This document shows positions 11,453 through 24,930 of a stretch of 64,000 nucleotides of DNA, one piece after another. Under the pieces are notes generated by a model, which searched no databases, had not been told where the DNA came from, and was given only the letters and a program-made list of their open reading frames with translations. A program made the translations under genes and the position numbers. Within the stretch, counting starts at the first letter, position 1; every line of letters starts with the position of its first letter. The DNA is from Pelargonium cotyledonis (lineage: Eukaryota > Streptophyta > Magnoliopsida > Geraniales > Geraniaceae): NCBI GenBank assembly GCA_036897625.1, contig JAYMTA010000004.1, forward strand, positions 113,601 through 177,600, written 5' to 3'.

Positions 11453-14400
11453 ATTTATTTATCCGGTATATTGGTCTTGCCATCAAAGAGTCTTATAAGA
11501 AATTAGGTTGATGATGGACGCCGGCTATATTGTTGTGCACATTCTTATGTTCCTAGTTCTTGTATATATTTTCTCTAATAGAAACAAAGACGAGGAATAG
11601 TCTTTCATTTATACCCTTAGACAGAGAATATCCTTAGATAGCAAGAAGGGGTGCAATTAAAGGATATTAAAATAGGTTAGCCGTACGGTACCCCCGGTAT
11701 ACGGCTGGATTGAATCAAAGATTAATAATCTAAAATCTTTTACCCGTTGTTAAGAGCATCACTTAACCATCACAATTCCAAAATAGGGCATTTTCTGAGT
11801 AATACCATGATCAGGCCCTTCCAAATTCCTCACAAGTAGCGACCCCAACTTAGGAGCTAGACTCTTACTCTTGACAACACTCCTAGCTAAAGCCTTAGTT
11901 TATAGACTTTTTACTTCATTCTTTACTTAAACTAGACTAGAAACAAAACAAATTCTTTTAGCTTCCGTTCTACATACTAAAGTCCTTATACCAGAAACTC
12001 ATTACCTTTAACCAAAATATACAAGTCAGCACCAAGCCAAAACTATCACTGGACTTCATTTACTGAAAATTTCTTAGCTTTCTTTAGTTTCAATTCCTTT
12101 ATTCCCTAACCTCTTAAACTCTCTATAACTAAAAAGTGAGGAACACAAATAACAACTCTCTTAGTTCTTTATCTCTTCCTGATTCATTTATAGAGTAGAC
12201 CTTATATCCTATATAACAAGGAATCTACAATCAATACCGAAAAGGGCCTCTTTTCAAGCGTAAAAAGTCATTCAAAAGTACTTATTTTCTGTCCATTTTT
12301 CCCTTGCTTTTTCTCCTAATAAGAAAAGAGAGGTCTAGGTAGGCTTAAAAAAGCTATAAGTTATCGTCCAAGAGTAAGGTACAGAGCTAGAGTGTAGGTA
12401 TCCTGAAAGGTATAGCTATAAAGAAAGCTATCAGGAGTAACAAAGCAGGGATACAGAAAGCAGGTATCAAGATGAAGTTTTAGGTATTTAAGGAAAGTAG
12501 GAATAATTGTAGCAAAGTACGTAATATATTAGAAATCCTAAGTAAAAGACATAACAAAAAGCGGGGGTCTGTCTCTCTCTTTTTGTGCGTAGTTGTAAGA
12601 GCTGTAGGATTCCTATATTCAAATCAAGAGTTTTAATCTTTATGTAAATGTATACTTAGGAGTCTTTTTATATTTCATAGCTCGAGAGTCCTAGTTAAAA
12701 AAATGAATTCTAAATTAAAGAATAAAAATAACAGTGACAAAAGGGGCCCTTTCTAATAACAAGGATCTACAATGGAACCAAGTGATGGCAGAGTGGACTC
12801 TTCATTATTTTGAGTTAATTAGATTTAATTGACACTTTTTCCAATATCCCACTAAGATTTTTGGTTAAACTCAAAGATAAGCTTCTCCCGGGTTGAATAA
12901 ACCCCTTTTGCTTTTGCGGGATTTATATAGATAGCTATTAAAGGATGCGTGTTATTGGGGTTAGTCACATACGTTCTGAAGCCTGCTTTTTATCCCAGGT
13001 AGAACTATCTCTTATCGGGAGCTTCTTATTTTTTTTGGGCTCTCTTTAATGTATCAAATTTACAAAACAGCCTATACTGCTTTGTTCTATATCTCCTCTC
13101 GATTTATTATACTATTCTGCCAAAATGAAATCTTAAAATATGGTATATTTAGTAAGTCTCTCTTGAATGAATCGAGGAACTCTTCAAAAAGAAAAGTAAA
13201 GGTTAACTTAACAAATACCGCGTTATTTATGGTTTTTATGAATAAGTTAAAATCTTTTGTAAAATTGAATTCCTACATATCTAGCACTTTACTCAGGTAT
13301 CCAAAAGCTTATACTTTATAGGATACCGGTATTCACTCAGAGATATATGTATGTAGAGTTCCTTCTGTATGGTTTAGGCATTTTTAAAACTCATTATAAA
13401 GATAGTTGCTATCGATACTTAACTTTGGTCTTCTCGTCTACCCCAGGATACAACGATATATCTGACACCAGGACTGTACCTATAAAAAAGTTTTCTTGTA
13501 ACGAATCTTGAATTGCGCATTCTAGGTCTTTAGAGCGCTGGCTTTAGTGCATCTCTATCATATATGTATATTGTTTTCCTGGAGATATACTTCATCCTAG
13601 CAGTGTAACTATTAACTTGAATTAAACTCATAAGGAAGAGCTTGTATACTTTACTTCTTACCCTCTCTCGTTTTTTCGTCAAAACCCCCTTGTCATTAAC
13701 GCTAAAAGCTTGAACTCTACAATAAAGGGTAGGACTTTTCTATTTTTAAAGTCTAAACTCTGTACCATTTAGACATGAAAAGTAAGACACATTCCAGAGA
13801 GTATGCTACTAAATCTAGTTTCGGGTAAGATATAGTTGCTTTTTGGCTGTTAAACTAAATGAAGCTGTCAGTGGGTTTATGCTAGTAGGAGTAACTTAGT
13901 AAAGAATCCTGTTAACTAGCTAGGGTTCAAACTAAAAAGGTACAGGAAATGTTAGCGTTCCCACATAAGTATAAGAAGTAATAAAGTGAAACGGAGAACT
14001 AAAACTCTTAAAGGGGGACTCCTTTACCCCGGTTTCTCCACCACTACAGCTGTCGTAAATTATCTACATGTTTTGCGCAAGATGCCCGGCCCATTCATGA
14101 AAAATTAAAAGCTTAGCTGAAGTAATTCGCTGTTGAGTTGAGTATTGTTAGACTCCTTGTTGTCTTAATTCTTCTTCTCTTTGTCTTTGTTCAGAGCTTT
14201 GACTTCCTTCCTTAACTAATCTGTAGCGACTCAAAGAAGTAAGACAATAATAAAAACCAGATAAGCAATTAATGAAACCTGAATATCTGTCAATCAAGGA
14301 GCTAATCAGGCACTCAAGTATGTAATCAGTTAGCTAAATTCAATGATTAATCTATCTCTTTATATAAGCGATTCTTCTTACTTGGTATTTAAAGTGGTAA

Positions 14401-14754
14401 TACAAATCAGAATCAGTGAGACAAGCAAGGGATTCGGTAATAGTTAGCTTTGGTATTCTTGTGTTTTAATTCGTAAGGCTTACAAAATAAGAGACCCGTT
14501 GAAAGTAGACTCTATATGTCCTGTTTAGCTTTTAGAATTCTGTATGATCTATCTGTATGAATAGAAATAAAGAATATAAGAGTAATTCTAAAGCACAGTA
14601 ACATAGGTTCCCAGGCCATTGTAAGGAATTCAATATTGTAAACGAAATAGGTAAAATGTACAAAACTAAAATAAAAAACTTAAACTGCAGACACTTTAGA
14701 TAGTAATTTTCGACTTATTAGAATGAATTTGTATTAATAATCTATAGTGAATAG
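11453..14754. other. Intergenic, with a local strand-composition switch
   Basis: Holds the GC-rich hairpin at 11677-11708. From about 11850 to 12330 the + strand has clearly more C than G; from about 12330 to 12640 it is G- and A-rich, including the GGGATACAGAAAGCA copy at 12448. The 90-codon frame at 13049-13321 has no recognisable motif. Confidence 0.55.
11677..11708 (+). other. GC-rich stem-loop
   Basis: AGCCGTA (11679-11685) pairs perfectly with TACGGCT (11700-11706), extended by two T-G pairs. Within the loop, CGG (11686-11688) can pair with CCG (11694-11696). It stands out in AT-rich DNA about 230 bp after the trnK-like relic at 11381-11452, on the same strand. Role unknown. Confidence 0.45.
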
Positions 14755-14816
14755 TGGATGTGTAGCTAAATGAAGGTTGTCATCTGTTAATTTTAGTGGG
14801 TTCAATCCAGGGCTTA
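14755..14816 (+). pseudogene. tRNA-like relic, possibly trnN type
   Basis: GATGTGTAGCTAAATGAAGG, then TCATCTGTTAATTT with GTT at the anticodon position and GTGGGTTCAATCC (T-arm). The D-arm is abnormal. A weak call. Confidence 0.25.
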
Positions 14817-15829
14817 GGAATTGAAAGAATACCTTTACTTTAAGCCAAGCGGGTTTCCAGAAATAGGGTTTGTTATTGCTGTAATTGATATAGATTTGGC
14901 TTTCCTTTCAGTAATTGCTTAATCTTAGCAAGACAAAGCTTGCATTTACTTCTTTTACTGTAAAATATTCTAGGATCAAAAGGGTTTGTGAATAAGAAAA
15001 CCTCTTTTGCATATTTAGAATTTCCAAGTCCTAATGTGTAGTATGGCCCATTATCGATATAACAAATTTAAAAAAGTACTAGACAGAGAGAGACCCAAGG
15101 TATAATACGATTAACTATTGGCTATCATAGTGAGTATTTCAAAAAGGGAAACTCTTTATAGTATTCAGCAAAAGTATTCGGAAAGAAGCAGTGGCATACG
15201 TCTTGAGTTATTAGGGTTCCCTTTAGTATAGTACTTAAGATTAGGTTTTTCTTTTTAGAGTTTGGTACCTTTCGCATTTACTTTTTTTGGTACAAACTTT
15301 AGAATTTCTGGATATAATAGGGTAAATATCTAAGGCTGAAATACGTATAGAATTGTAGGTATTCTTTAGTTTCTAAGCGGGTAGAGCATGGCTCTAGTGA
15401 AGTAATTAAGGGAAGTAGTGAGTGGTTCCTTTCTGAAAGCGCAGTACTTTGCTAGCTTGAGAGTTTAGTCTTAATAATTTCTAGGAGATAGTTTAGGAAG
15501 CACACTCTCTAATTGTATTAGTTCTTGCAAGTCGGTGGAGCTCTTTAAGAGTTTCTAGTTCTTGGAATAGCCGGCAAATAAAAGAAATACAGATTATCTT
15601 GTTCAGCGAGCAGAAGGAATTGTAGCTCACACTGGGCCGGCGGTAAATAACAGAATAACCAGAATACTTATTGGCTGGGAAGGAACTCAGAGTTTTCTTG
15701 AGCGGAGAGTCCTTTGAAAGCTGTCCATCTGATGGCGCACAAGTAAAAGAAGGTTCCTGTTTTTTTTATTTTGATGTTGGTCCTAGTGTAAGTATGTACT
15801 ATACTGATATACCCTAATGCCTTAACCTC

Positions 15830-15934
15830 CTAAACTTGGAAGGGTTTAGTTGGTAATAGGGGAATTACTCCTAATCTCCCCCTAAGGCATATTCCTCTTT
15901 ATCGATACAAAGAGCGAGAGGAGTACGCCTTAGG
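15830..15934 (+). repeat. Two adjacent inverted repeats
   Basis: CTAAAC (15830-15835) pairs with GTTTAG (15844-15849). Then CCTAAGGCATATTCCTCT (15881-15898) pairs with AGAGGAGTACGCCTTAGG (15917-15934) across an 18-base spacer: 16 Watson-Crick pairs, one G-T and one A-C over 18 positions. It is one of the longest near-perfect arms that I saw in the window. It could form a hairpin in RNA or single-stranded DNA. Confidence 0.55.
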
Positions 15935-18300
15935 AATATCCTTCAATCTAATACTATAATATTCCTTTAACTTAACTATACTCTCTATACATATAAGTAC
16001 TTTAATGAATACACAACAAGACAGGTGTATCTCTTCCACAAGCTCCCTAGAGTCTAGCTGCAAAGAAGAAAGGTACAGTTCCTACTCCTACCTAAAAAAA
16101 AGGTATGTTGGTTAGGACTCAAAAGAAACAAATATAATACAAGTCCTGAAGAAAGAACAAGTCAAACAAGAGCAAGTGAATTGGGTGTGGCTTTAAGGTA
16201 CGTGATTTATGTTAGGAAAAGGTCTGGAAGGTATGAGGATTCTAAAGTGGGCGGTTCTAGTGTAAGGGTTTTAACTACCAAGAAACTTATAACATTAACC
16301 TTCTTCGGATGACCTCCGTTCGGTAACAAGGACTTACTCATTATCGATTATTTCTCTATCCTCTTTATATGATAAGAGCTGATAAGAGAAGAGGAATGCT
16401 AAAGAGTAAAGAGTTACTTCTTTTTGTTAGTGTTTTTTCTTTATCTCTAGGAAAGTCAGGAATATAAGACCCTAATAAAGTCAGTTCATTTACAGGTAGC
16501 TCCTCCAGTTTGTAAGGTGGTGTTTAAAGGGTTGCTAGATTAAGAATTCCTGGACAAGACAAGGTTTTATTAGCAAGTAGGCAATCTGGGACAGCGACTA
16601 CAGAAGTACAAAGATAAGGAATTAGAAACTATATAGTAAGAGTTCCGGGACCTTAAGGGTTATAATATATGAAATTCCACTTAATTTAGAGTTTAGGTAT
16701 TATGTTTAAGACAAACAAAGTCTCTTTCTTTATTTCTTTATAGGAATTTCCAGAAATAAGTACTAAATCCTTATCATGCTGTATACCTCAGGGGTCTAGG
16801 GCAAGCCAAAAAGAAATTCTTAAGATCGAGGTCAAGCTTTTTCTTAGGAGTCAGTCTCATTGGTATATAGACCAAAAAGGAGAATCGCGGATAGCTTGCT
16901 GGGGTTTAGATGAAAATAGTATAGCAGGATGGGATTTGGTTTTGCGTGACTATAGAATGCGTGCTATAATAAGCAGATGTATTTATCTCTTATATTTGGT
17001 ATTTGGCCTATTTATCTTACTATCTAACTGAGAATTCTTACTTTCCCTACTTTTAATCCCTGTATCCAGTTTTATACAAAAAGAGGGAATTCTAACAATA
17101 CTAAAGAAGTCCGCCCCTAGCACAAGCAATAACCCTTAAACTGCGATCTTCTTACGTAGCACTCTGCCCAAAGCTGCCTGGTTTCTTAGAACAACGAAGT
17201 CTAGTTAAAAGAAAAGCATAAAAGTTTCTGATAAAATTATCTTAAACTTAAAGGTAATGGAATTTGTATAAAAACACTTTTATAATGAATTTTAGATTAG
17301 ATTGGTATCCTACTGACTAAAGGATCCTCTTTTGCCTGACCTATGAAATTTAGTGTATAAATTAAACCTCTACAGCAATCTCAAAGAAAAAAGGAATGCG
17401 TTGTTGTAATACTTTCTTCACGCGGTAAAGCTTTATCAGTAAATAAAGATAGAAGATTAAACAGGGGTGCTTCGATAAAAAGGAGTACCTGTGTCTTCAT
17501 ATAGATTCAGTCTTTGATCCGAATCGTCTAAAGCAGAAAAGCTGTTTTTGATGGACTACCCGTTACATGACTAGAAAAATATAAAGCAGTAACCTGTTCA
17601 ACAGGATAGGGAAATTTAATGGGTAAGGTAGATAACAGTTCCTTAATGGTGCCCTCGGTAAACCCACTCAAATTGACACTTGAAAAGAAGAGTATGACTC
17701 AACTAAGAAGCTCTCTAAGATCCAGAGTTTGACTTGGTAGCACTCCCTTTGCTTTTTAGTGTAGAATTTCTTTGGCTATGGCTCTTGTAATAAGGGCTTA
17801 GAAAAGGGGGCTCTTAAGCGGAGTTCTAAATAACATCAGTACTATGAATGAGGTTATCCCTTTTTATCCATAGGAGTCTAACTTTGGTTAATCTAGTAAT
17901 CAGAGAATTGGTATTTCAAGTATTTCATGGTTATATATATCTGAAAGTTTGTATATCCCTTTTTCCAGTTAGGGGTACCCTTTCAGTTAGAGAATTCTAG
18001 TTGTATATTATATACGTTTTTAACTCTTAAGCGGGTATCCCAGCGTCGATGAGATCCTTTTTCGGTTTTTTATAAGTAATTAAAGATTACTCCTATCTGG
18101 TAAGCTCTTTGGTGTGGGTCGGGGACATACTATGTTAGGTCTAGGCTCTTTATTATAAAAACTGCATATAAAGGATCAAAATTGAAACTTGCTGGGTCTC
18201 GGGGTGAAGCTTGTCCTTGTGCCGAAAGGGTTCCTTTTCTTTACACTTTTTATAGTCCAAGGATTCCCTTAGTTTTAAAGGCTCCCATTTCCTTCAGTTT

Positions 18301-18366
18301 ACTAGTCTTTCTTGTGGTTAGAGCACAGGTTAATGAAACCAGCATACATGGGTTCCAGTCGATTTA
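18301..18366 (+). pseudogene. tRNA-like relic, unassigned
   Basis: TTGTGGTTAGAGCAC (D-arm), AGGTTAATGAAACC (a hairpin at the anticodon arm position), then ATGGGTTCCAGTCG (altered T-loop). Acceptor pairing is not visible. Confidence 0.26.
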
Positions 18367-20590
18367 TTGCTGGTAATTTCAAAAAATTAGAAGTTTGTAA
18401 GCAATTAATAGATAAACAGATCTCCTTATACGTCACTTTAGTCTCTTGATAAATGAGCACTTCTTTACTCTTTAGTAAAGTTTCATACATACCTTATTCT
18501 AAGTACTTGTTTATAGTATAATTGCTTAGTTTTATCTAGTCTATTTAGAAACGCTCTCGTGACCAGAAGTTAGCAGTTATGCCTGCAAAGGAATTGCTAC
18601 ATATAAAAGTTGAATACAGCAAAGCGAGACAGATGGCTTTACGAGAGTCCAGATTGTTGTTTATGTTATCAAAGATAGGTACATTGTCTGGATTGTTTGG
18701 AGTTGGAAAGGTTGGATCCCGCGTGGGTACTAATATCTAACTTTAAGAAGTATCGAAACGCGCTTATTGTATATAATAATTGTTGGGCTAGGCTTTTTAT
18801 AAAGTAAAGGCAACCGATTTTTCTTTAGTGCTTTAAAAAAATGTATTGTTCTACTGACTGTTTGTTTTCTTTTCTTGTAGTCATGGGTTATAGGAAGGTT
18901 ATTTATGGCTCGTTTTACTTCTTTCTTCTGTTCGTTCTTACTGTATGCACTGTCGGGATAGTCACTATAACTATAAAAGCATCCTTTATAGTTAGGACTC
19001 CCCTTATCTACCTTTTAAGAAACTCTAAGGAATCCAGTAATTTTTATAAAGTGTAATTAGTTAAATCCCAATTTTAAGTACTTATCAAGAGCTCTTTTAC
19101 CTTTCGTGTGTGTGTTTTGCTGAGGATTCTATCCTGAACAGAATTTGGTAAGTTTATAAATTCGAAGGAAACTCGTGCTTAATCAAAATTTTCTTAGGTA
19201 CAACTCGACTCTAAATCCCTAAATGTCGATTAAGAATCTAGAGAAACACTCTGAATTACAATATTTGAATCATTGAGTTGCTCATAGCGATAACACGTAA
19301 ATGCGTCTATAGCACAAAGTGGGACTAATAAAAATTACTATAACTTAATAGGTGCAGTTAATATTTTATATACCCTATGCTTTATTAAGCAGTCAAAGTA
19401 TCTCACGAGTAGAAGGATTGTTGCAGTTTTCTTAATGCTATGCAAAAAAGGGGAAGCCTTGGGGTATCTAAATAAAGGATATCTACTCTAATAATAAATA
19501 ATAAAGTATTCTAACTGAAAAATACTAGGTTAGTCTCTTCTCTCCTGCAAAAACCATGAACTTCACTAAGCTCTATTTAGAATCGGAAACCTAGAAAAAC
19601 ACCGGAATATGAAAGCAACCTACTTACTAAGTTCTGTATCCCTAGCTTTGTTCTCTATCATAGCTTCTTTCTTAGGAGAGCTAACCTGTCTTGATTGTAC
19701 TACTCTTCTTATAGGGACAAAGAAATTTCTCATAACCTGAGCGAGCTCTTACGGGCCCTACTCCTATGCTGTTATGAGTTATTAGTCTATTTTTGGTATC
19801 TTATATGTATTCTATAGTTATCGTTATAGTAGACTTACCCTTGAGAATTCCCGCCCCGTTAGAAATCCAAAAAACCAAGCTTCTCCAAAAGAAATCTAAT
19901 AAAAATTAGAGCACCAGCGCCGGCTCTTTAGCTCATTATACTACCCTCCTTGCCTTGGGGTTTTAAAGTAACTGCTCTTGAAAAAAGCGAAGCTCTCTTT
20001 ATTTTAAGGATACGGTGAGAGGGCCTTATTACGCCGTGCTTATAACAATTTTACTGAAAATTCTAGGATTAACCCAGTTTATATGGTATCGCTTTCTACT
20101 TTTGATAAGGCAGCGTATCCGGAAAGCTAATATTCTAAGAGATATCTCCAACTATATATCTAGATATATTCTTTTACGAATTTTAAACGTATCCCAACAA
20201 AATAACCTAGCTAAGATCTTACTCACCATAACTCCATAACTTAGATTTCTTAATAAATTAAGTGTCTGGCTTTCCTTTTTTTTTTTAACCCGAAAATAGA
20301 AAACAGGCAAAATAAATTAAAGTAAAAAAAAAGCAAGAATAAAGTCATACTACTACGGCAAGTGTTAATAAAAAAAGGCTCTTGATAAGATTTTAATTAC
20401 ACTGTGTTTGCACACTTCCCAGGATATACCGGAACTCTTTGGGTTTATAAATACATATACAATTCCTTAGAAAGTTAGCGGTTTTCCTTATCCTTCTATA
20501 AAAATTTACTCTATTTACTAGACTTTAGAGGAGTTCCTTCAAGCTTATAGTTAGTACTGCTATGATAAACATAGATTAAAGATAAGTTAG

Positions 20591-20611
20591 ATACTGCATA
20601 CTGCATACTGC
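20591..20611. repeat. Tandem repeat (ATACTGC)3
   Basis: Three exact head-to-tail copies of a 7-base unit; the next copy is broken (TTACAGC). A simple slippage product. Confidence 0.8.
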
Positions 20612-21741
20612 TTACAGCTAAGCACTCATGCTAGTTGGTGTTTCCTTTTTTATTAGATGTTTACTAGGTTTTTGGTCTATGTGGATTCCTTACCTTTACG
20701 TATAAGTTCTTTTGTTTGGCTGTGCTCTATTCAAGTATCTCTAGTATATTTGGAAAAAAATTTTGAGGAGAGCCCATAGCAGGAATAGCTTTTTAGAGCT
20801 ACTCCTCAGTCTTTAACAAAGGATAAGTCCTATCTGAAGAGTTCCAAATCCTAAATACTGATGATAGATAACAAACTAAAAGGAATGTTCAGTACACTTA
20901 CTAGGAATACTCATGTATATATTTATGAAGCTTCCGCATTTTACAAGGGTTGGGTTTTTCAATAAGACTTTACTAGAGCCTCCTCCAGGACTAAGTAGTA
21001 GATTTCCGATTCCTTTGTGAGTAGCATTTAATATACTTTTTTATTTTTGCCTTGTCCTTTCTTTTAGTTAGACTTTGTATGCATAAGTCCTAAGTTTTTA
21101 TCTTTTAAATATCCACGGAATTAAAGTCACTATCTTCTAAAATTACTCATAAGGATCTTGGGAGCAGGTTTTTCAAGAAATTGAAGTAGGGCCTCTCTTT
21201 ATAGAAATTAGTAAAAAATATCCCTAAGCAGTGAATTAAAGGAAAACTAAGAGATTCTCTCATGTAAATCCTTGCTTTATTCACAAAGAGTAAAGGCTGC
21301 CTTTAATATAGGAGCTCCTGGAATTGCCTGTACTATTAGGGGAATTCGAGTATCAATTGAGATCCAGAAGAAACTGTTGTAGAACAATAGTTCGAAGCCT
21401 ACCCCTACAGAAAAGAGAGGGCCTTTTTCTTGATTTAGTAATTTCGAGTCCTGTGTATAAAGGGTAATTATCTTCTTTCAAAGAGGAAAGAGCACTCGAT
21501 TCTTGTATTCAGTCAAATAAGCGATTGGCTAGTTCGCTTAAATTGTGCTTCAGTCTTCATATTAAAAAGGAACTAAGCTAATACACTGAAAGAAAAGAGA
21601 ATTTGAGACAAGTGGAAATAAAAGATTCTATACACCGTATAAAAGGACAGCTTTCGTCAGGTCTTATAAGAGTGGGGTCAGGCTCTTACAAGAAGCAAGA
21701 AGAGAAGCATTTACCAATAAGAAAATGGAATTGATTCTAGA

Positions 21742-21803
21742 CACTGAGAAGAGGATTCGAACCTGCGTACACAATCTCAAATTACTAATGATCTAACTTC
21801 TGT
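21742..21803 (-). pseudogene. tRNA-like relic, closest to trnF
   Basis: On the minus strand GTTAGATCA, an AT-rich anticodon region, TTGTGT, then GGTTCGAATCC and CTTCTCAG. It aligns without gaps over about 56 positions to remembered plant trnF(GAA) (GTTAGAGCA...GGTTCGAATCCACTTCTAAG). The anticodon arm is not preserved and the 5' acceptor strand is not visible. Confidence 0.38.
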
Positions 21804-22306
21804 AATAAGTGAAGCTCAAAGGGGTATTTACCAAGTACCCGATTTTCACGTATTAGCTTACTTATAGAATTTAGTAACAGATAAATAATTACCTTATTTA
21901 AGTGATTTTTTCTTTGTTATCCTTAAAAGAACCTAATACAAGGAAGGTGTATACGAACAAGACCAAATAGCTAATAATAAAGTTCTAGCTAACAACTAAT
22001 AGGCGTACTCATATTGGATACCCCCCTAATCCCGAGAGTCCTTTAGAGTAGTTTCTTTTGATTCCCGATTCTGTGCCACTAAAGTAATAATTTAGTAAAA
22101 TAAAGGAAGGGCTTTCTTACACTTTTCTTGTTTTTGCTGTATAGTGGACTACACTTTTTCAAAAAAAAAAAAGGATACCATCTTCCCTTTTAAAGCGTTT
22201 TATTGATTTGACATATTAAGGGCATCCTACCTTTTCTGGAATTTAAAACCGATCCTATAAAGAAAAAAAGGTTATGAACTTTTACCATAGGTGAAACTTG
22301 AACACG

Positions 22307-22343
22307 AAAAAGCGGGCTTCCCCTCTTGAAGGACCGGCTTTTT
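22307..22343 (+). other. Stem-loop ending in a T run
   Basis: AAAAAGC (22307-22313) pairs with GCTTTTT (22337-22343); inside, GG/CC and CTTC/GAAG extend the stem with small bulges. On the minus strand the surrounding 22281-22360 has a vague serine-tRNA look (long variable region, GTTCAAGTTTC), too weak to call. Confidence 0.4.
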
Positions 22344-22764
22344 ACCCTCTTTTTGAGAAACAAAAGTAGGATGACTATATAAGCAAAAATTCTCGAACTG
22401 CTTTTGTTTATAGAGATCTCAAGTCAAGTCTAGCTTTTATATTTTATATAGCTGCAAAAGCCCTGCTCTTCCTAATACAAAAACTCACCAGTTTCTTATT
22501 TTGTTTCTTACTCTTCAGCTTAATAGCTCTACCTCTCAGACCCTTACTCTTCCTTAAAATCTTTAGCTACTAAGAAAATACGAGGGTTCTAAATCCCCTA
22601 AGACTAAGAAAGCGGAATCCTTTTTACAGATGTACAACCCCCTCTTCTGGGAATTATTACCTAAACTATTAAGAACAATTTTATTACTTTAACTCAACAC
22701 TGGGTATTTTATATGTACCTTAACTGACTGAGTAAGTTGCGAAAAGGAATAAAGCTCGGTGTTT

Positions 22765-22782
22765 TTAAAAGGGCCCTTTTAA
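22765..22782. repeat. 18-bp perfect palindrome (mini-palindrome class)
   Basis: TTAAAAGGGCCCTTTTAA, perfectly self-complementary. It is the longest perfect example that I found of the purine-to-pyrimidine mini-palindromes spread over the window. Other exact examples: GAGGGTCCCTC at 2031-2041, AAAGGGGCCCTTT at 12740-12752, AGGAGCTCCT at 21310-21319 and again at 50340-50349, AAGGTCCTT at 23723-23731, AAAGGCCCTTT at 31744-31754, AGGAAGTTCCT at 34462-34472. Confidence 0.6.
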
Positions 22783-24750
22783 TGCTTTGAGTTATGCCTA
22801 CATTTTGTCTCTGAAACTGGATTTATTCACTAAAGCAAAAAAGTTTATCAACAATTACTAAATTTATATAAAGATATCCCTGATACTTACTAACTAAGAA
22901 AGATAACTTTCCTTAGAAATAATACTTAGACCTTGTGCACAGAGTATGTATTACTCTATAACTCAGGTTGAATCAGATTTCAAGGTATTTTGCTCAATCT
23001 ATACTTGTAAAAATGCGAACCCTTTCGTTGGATATATAATTTCGAGAGCTCTTCCCTACTTTATTTGTTGAATTCATACGGGAATAACACTAGACCCCTA
23101 AAAAGTGAAAGGTAGGATCCTGCCGAAAGAAAAGGGAAACCCTTGAAATTTTTAAAGGGATTCTTAGCATAATTGTTCAAAGAAACCCTTAGAAAACCTA
23201 TATACATATAAACGAGGATTAGCTTCTAGTTTTTACTACAACGAACTAGTCGCAAAAAGAACTCGGAAAAATAGGACTTTAGAGTCAAAATAACATGAAT
23301 CTCAACTTTAAATTTAGATAATATCTAGTTAAAAAGGCCTCCATATTTCGTAGAGCAAACTTAGAATTTTAGAGGTCCTTTCAACAGAGTTTTTAAAAAG
23401 TAAAAGGACAGGAATACCAAAATTGAGAGAAGTCCACTTAGAGAAGAGTTTTGTTAAAGGTTATAGGAAATCCCAGTAAGTACTATAGAACTGGGTAGCT
23501 AAATAAAATATATTATTCTTGATCTATATCCACTTAGGTACATCGGAATCCCTTTTATAATGGTTTTTCGTGTTCTCGATACTATAGATAAGAGTCCTCA
23601 GCAAGAGCTTTTGGTGTAATATTATATATAGTCTCCTACTTGCGTTATACATTTTTTTAACCTACCACTCTTTTCAGTTAAACCAACCTAGCTAGACATT
23701 TAAATTAAAAGAAAATCCTAAGAAGGTCCTTGTTCTCAAACGTGATTGCATCCCTTATATAATACCGAGAATTTTGAACACGAGCACTCGTATTAAGACT
23801 TGATTCTAAAAACTTGAGGACCAGATGCAACTGAAAAAATCTTGGTTTAAAGAGGAAAAAGTATACTATAGAGATGGACTTAGGGCATTTTCTTACTTCT
23901 AGCCCAAGTGATAAGAATTCCATATTAGTCTGTCAAGTATATTTTTGCCAGTCGGTTTGCCTGCTTTTTGAAAATAGAAAGACTTCTATGACTTTTGACT
24001 CTGATAAGTGTCGAGTACTAATTGAGCGCTTGATGGAGAATTGAGATAGGGGCTCTCGTTAAAGGGTCCGTTTTTACAAGTTGTCGGAGGGAAAGTCTAC
24101 CTATATACGGATATACAGGAGTCGTGTGAGATTATACCATGCCGCAGTAATTGTGTCGCAGACACAGTACTCCCGAGTAAGAAATTTTATATGCTTTAGG
24201 TGTGCTAGTTAAATATACCTTTTCGAGACGAGATATTGACTAATAAACACTTTGTTGCGTTACTCCTTCCCGGCCCAAAAAATGAAGGAGCAATAAAAAC
24301 TGAAGGTCCTCTCAAAAACCCTTCATACCAAAAAAAATCTTGACAAGTAAAAAATAGACTAGATTCCTGCTAATAAATCGTTTTAAGGGCTTTTAAAATA
24401 ATAAGTTGAACTCTCCTTTTTCCTATTCCCGAATTTAAGCTGGCTACGAGAAATTCCTAGACTACTGGTAACTTTCTACTAAAAAATAACCGTTGGGTAC
24501 TTCCGGGTTTGCAGTTAGCCCCTTATTAGCTACCAGAAGCAACTCAGTAACTCCATGCTAATAGTTCTAGGGCTTCCTATAAAAGCTACTTTAAAAAAAT
24601 TGTCGAGGCATATATAAAGTACCAACCAAGTTACTCACCATTATGTATAAAACTTTGAATCTTAGCAGTATGGGGGCTAATCCTACAAGCAAATAATATA
24701 GAATAAGAAGATAAAAGTTCTAAGATTGTTGTGAAATAATGAATGCGTTA

Positions 24751-24766
24751 TATCTTATCTTATCTT
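24751..24766. repeat. Tandem repeat (TATCT)3
   Basis: Three exact copies of a 5-base unit followed by TA. Confidence 0.7.
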
Positions 24767-24859
24767 AGTTTGTAGGTTTTTTTCTACTTTAACGTTAGCA
24801 ATAATATTTACAAGATCCTTTTTTAGACTCAAGACATCAAAAATAGAATTTCATTTTTA

Positions 24860-24930
24860 GAGTGTTTCTGATTCGAACCTATGACCAGCATCTCAATTAG
24901 TCTCTGTTTTACCAAATGTAAACTTAATTA
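24860..24930 (-). pseudogene. tRNA-like relic, unassigned
   Basis: On the minus strand TTTGGTAAAACA (D-arm), GAGACTAATTGAGATGC (anticodon arm region), then CATAGGTTCGAATC (T-arm). The spacing is that of a tRNA, but acceptor strands do not pair and the isotype is not recognisable. Confidence 0.35.

Larger units (their letters stand above)
14817..21741. other. Intergenic, inverted repeats and one tandem repeat
   Basis: Contains the inverted repeats at 15830-15934, a weak tRNA relic at 18301-18366, AGGAGCTCCT at 21310-21319 and (ATACTGC)3 at 20591. Nothing resembles a protein gene; the frames at 18841-19056 (71 codons) and 20015-20239 (74 codons) look fortuitous. Confidence 0.55.

Noticed and set aside
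15369-15430. Possible tRNA relic around GCGGGTAGAGCATGG
   Set aside because: Only the D-arm matches; the later AGTGGTTCC is not a proper T-loop.
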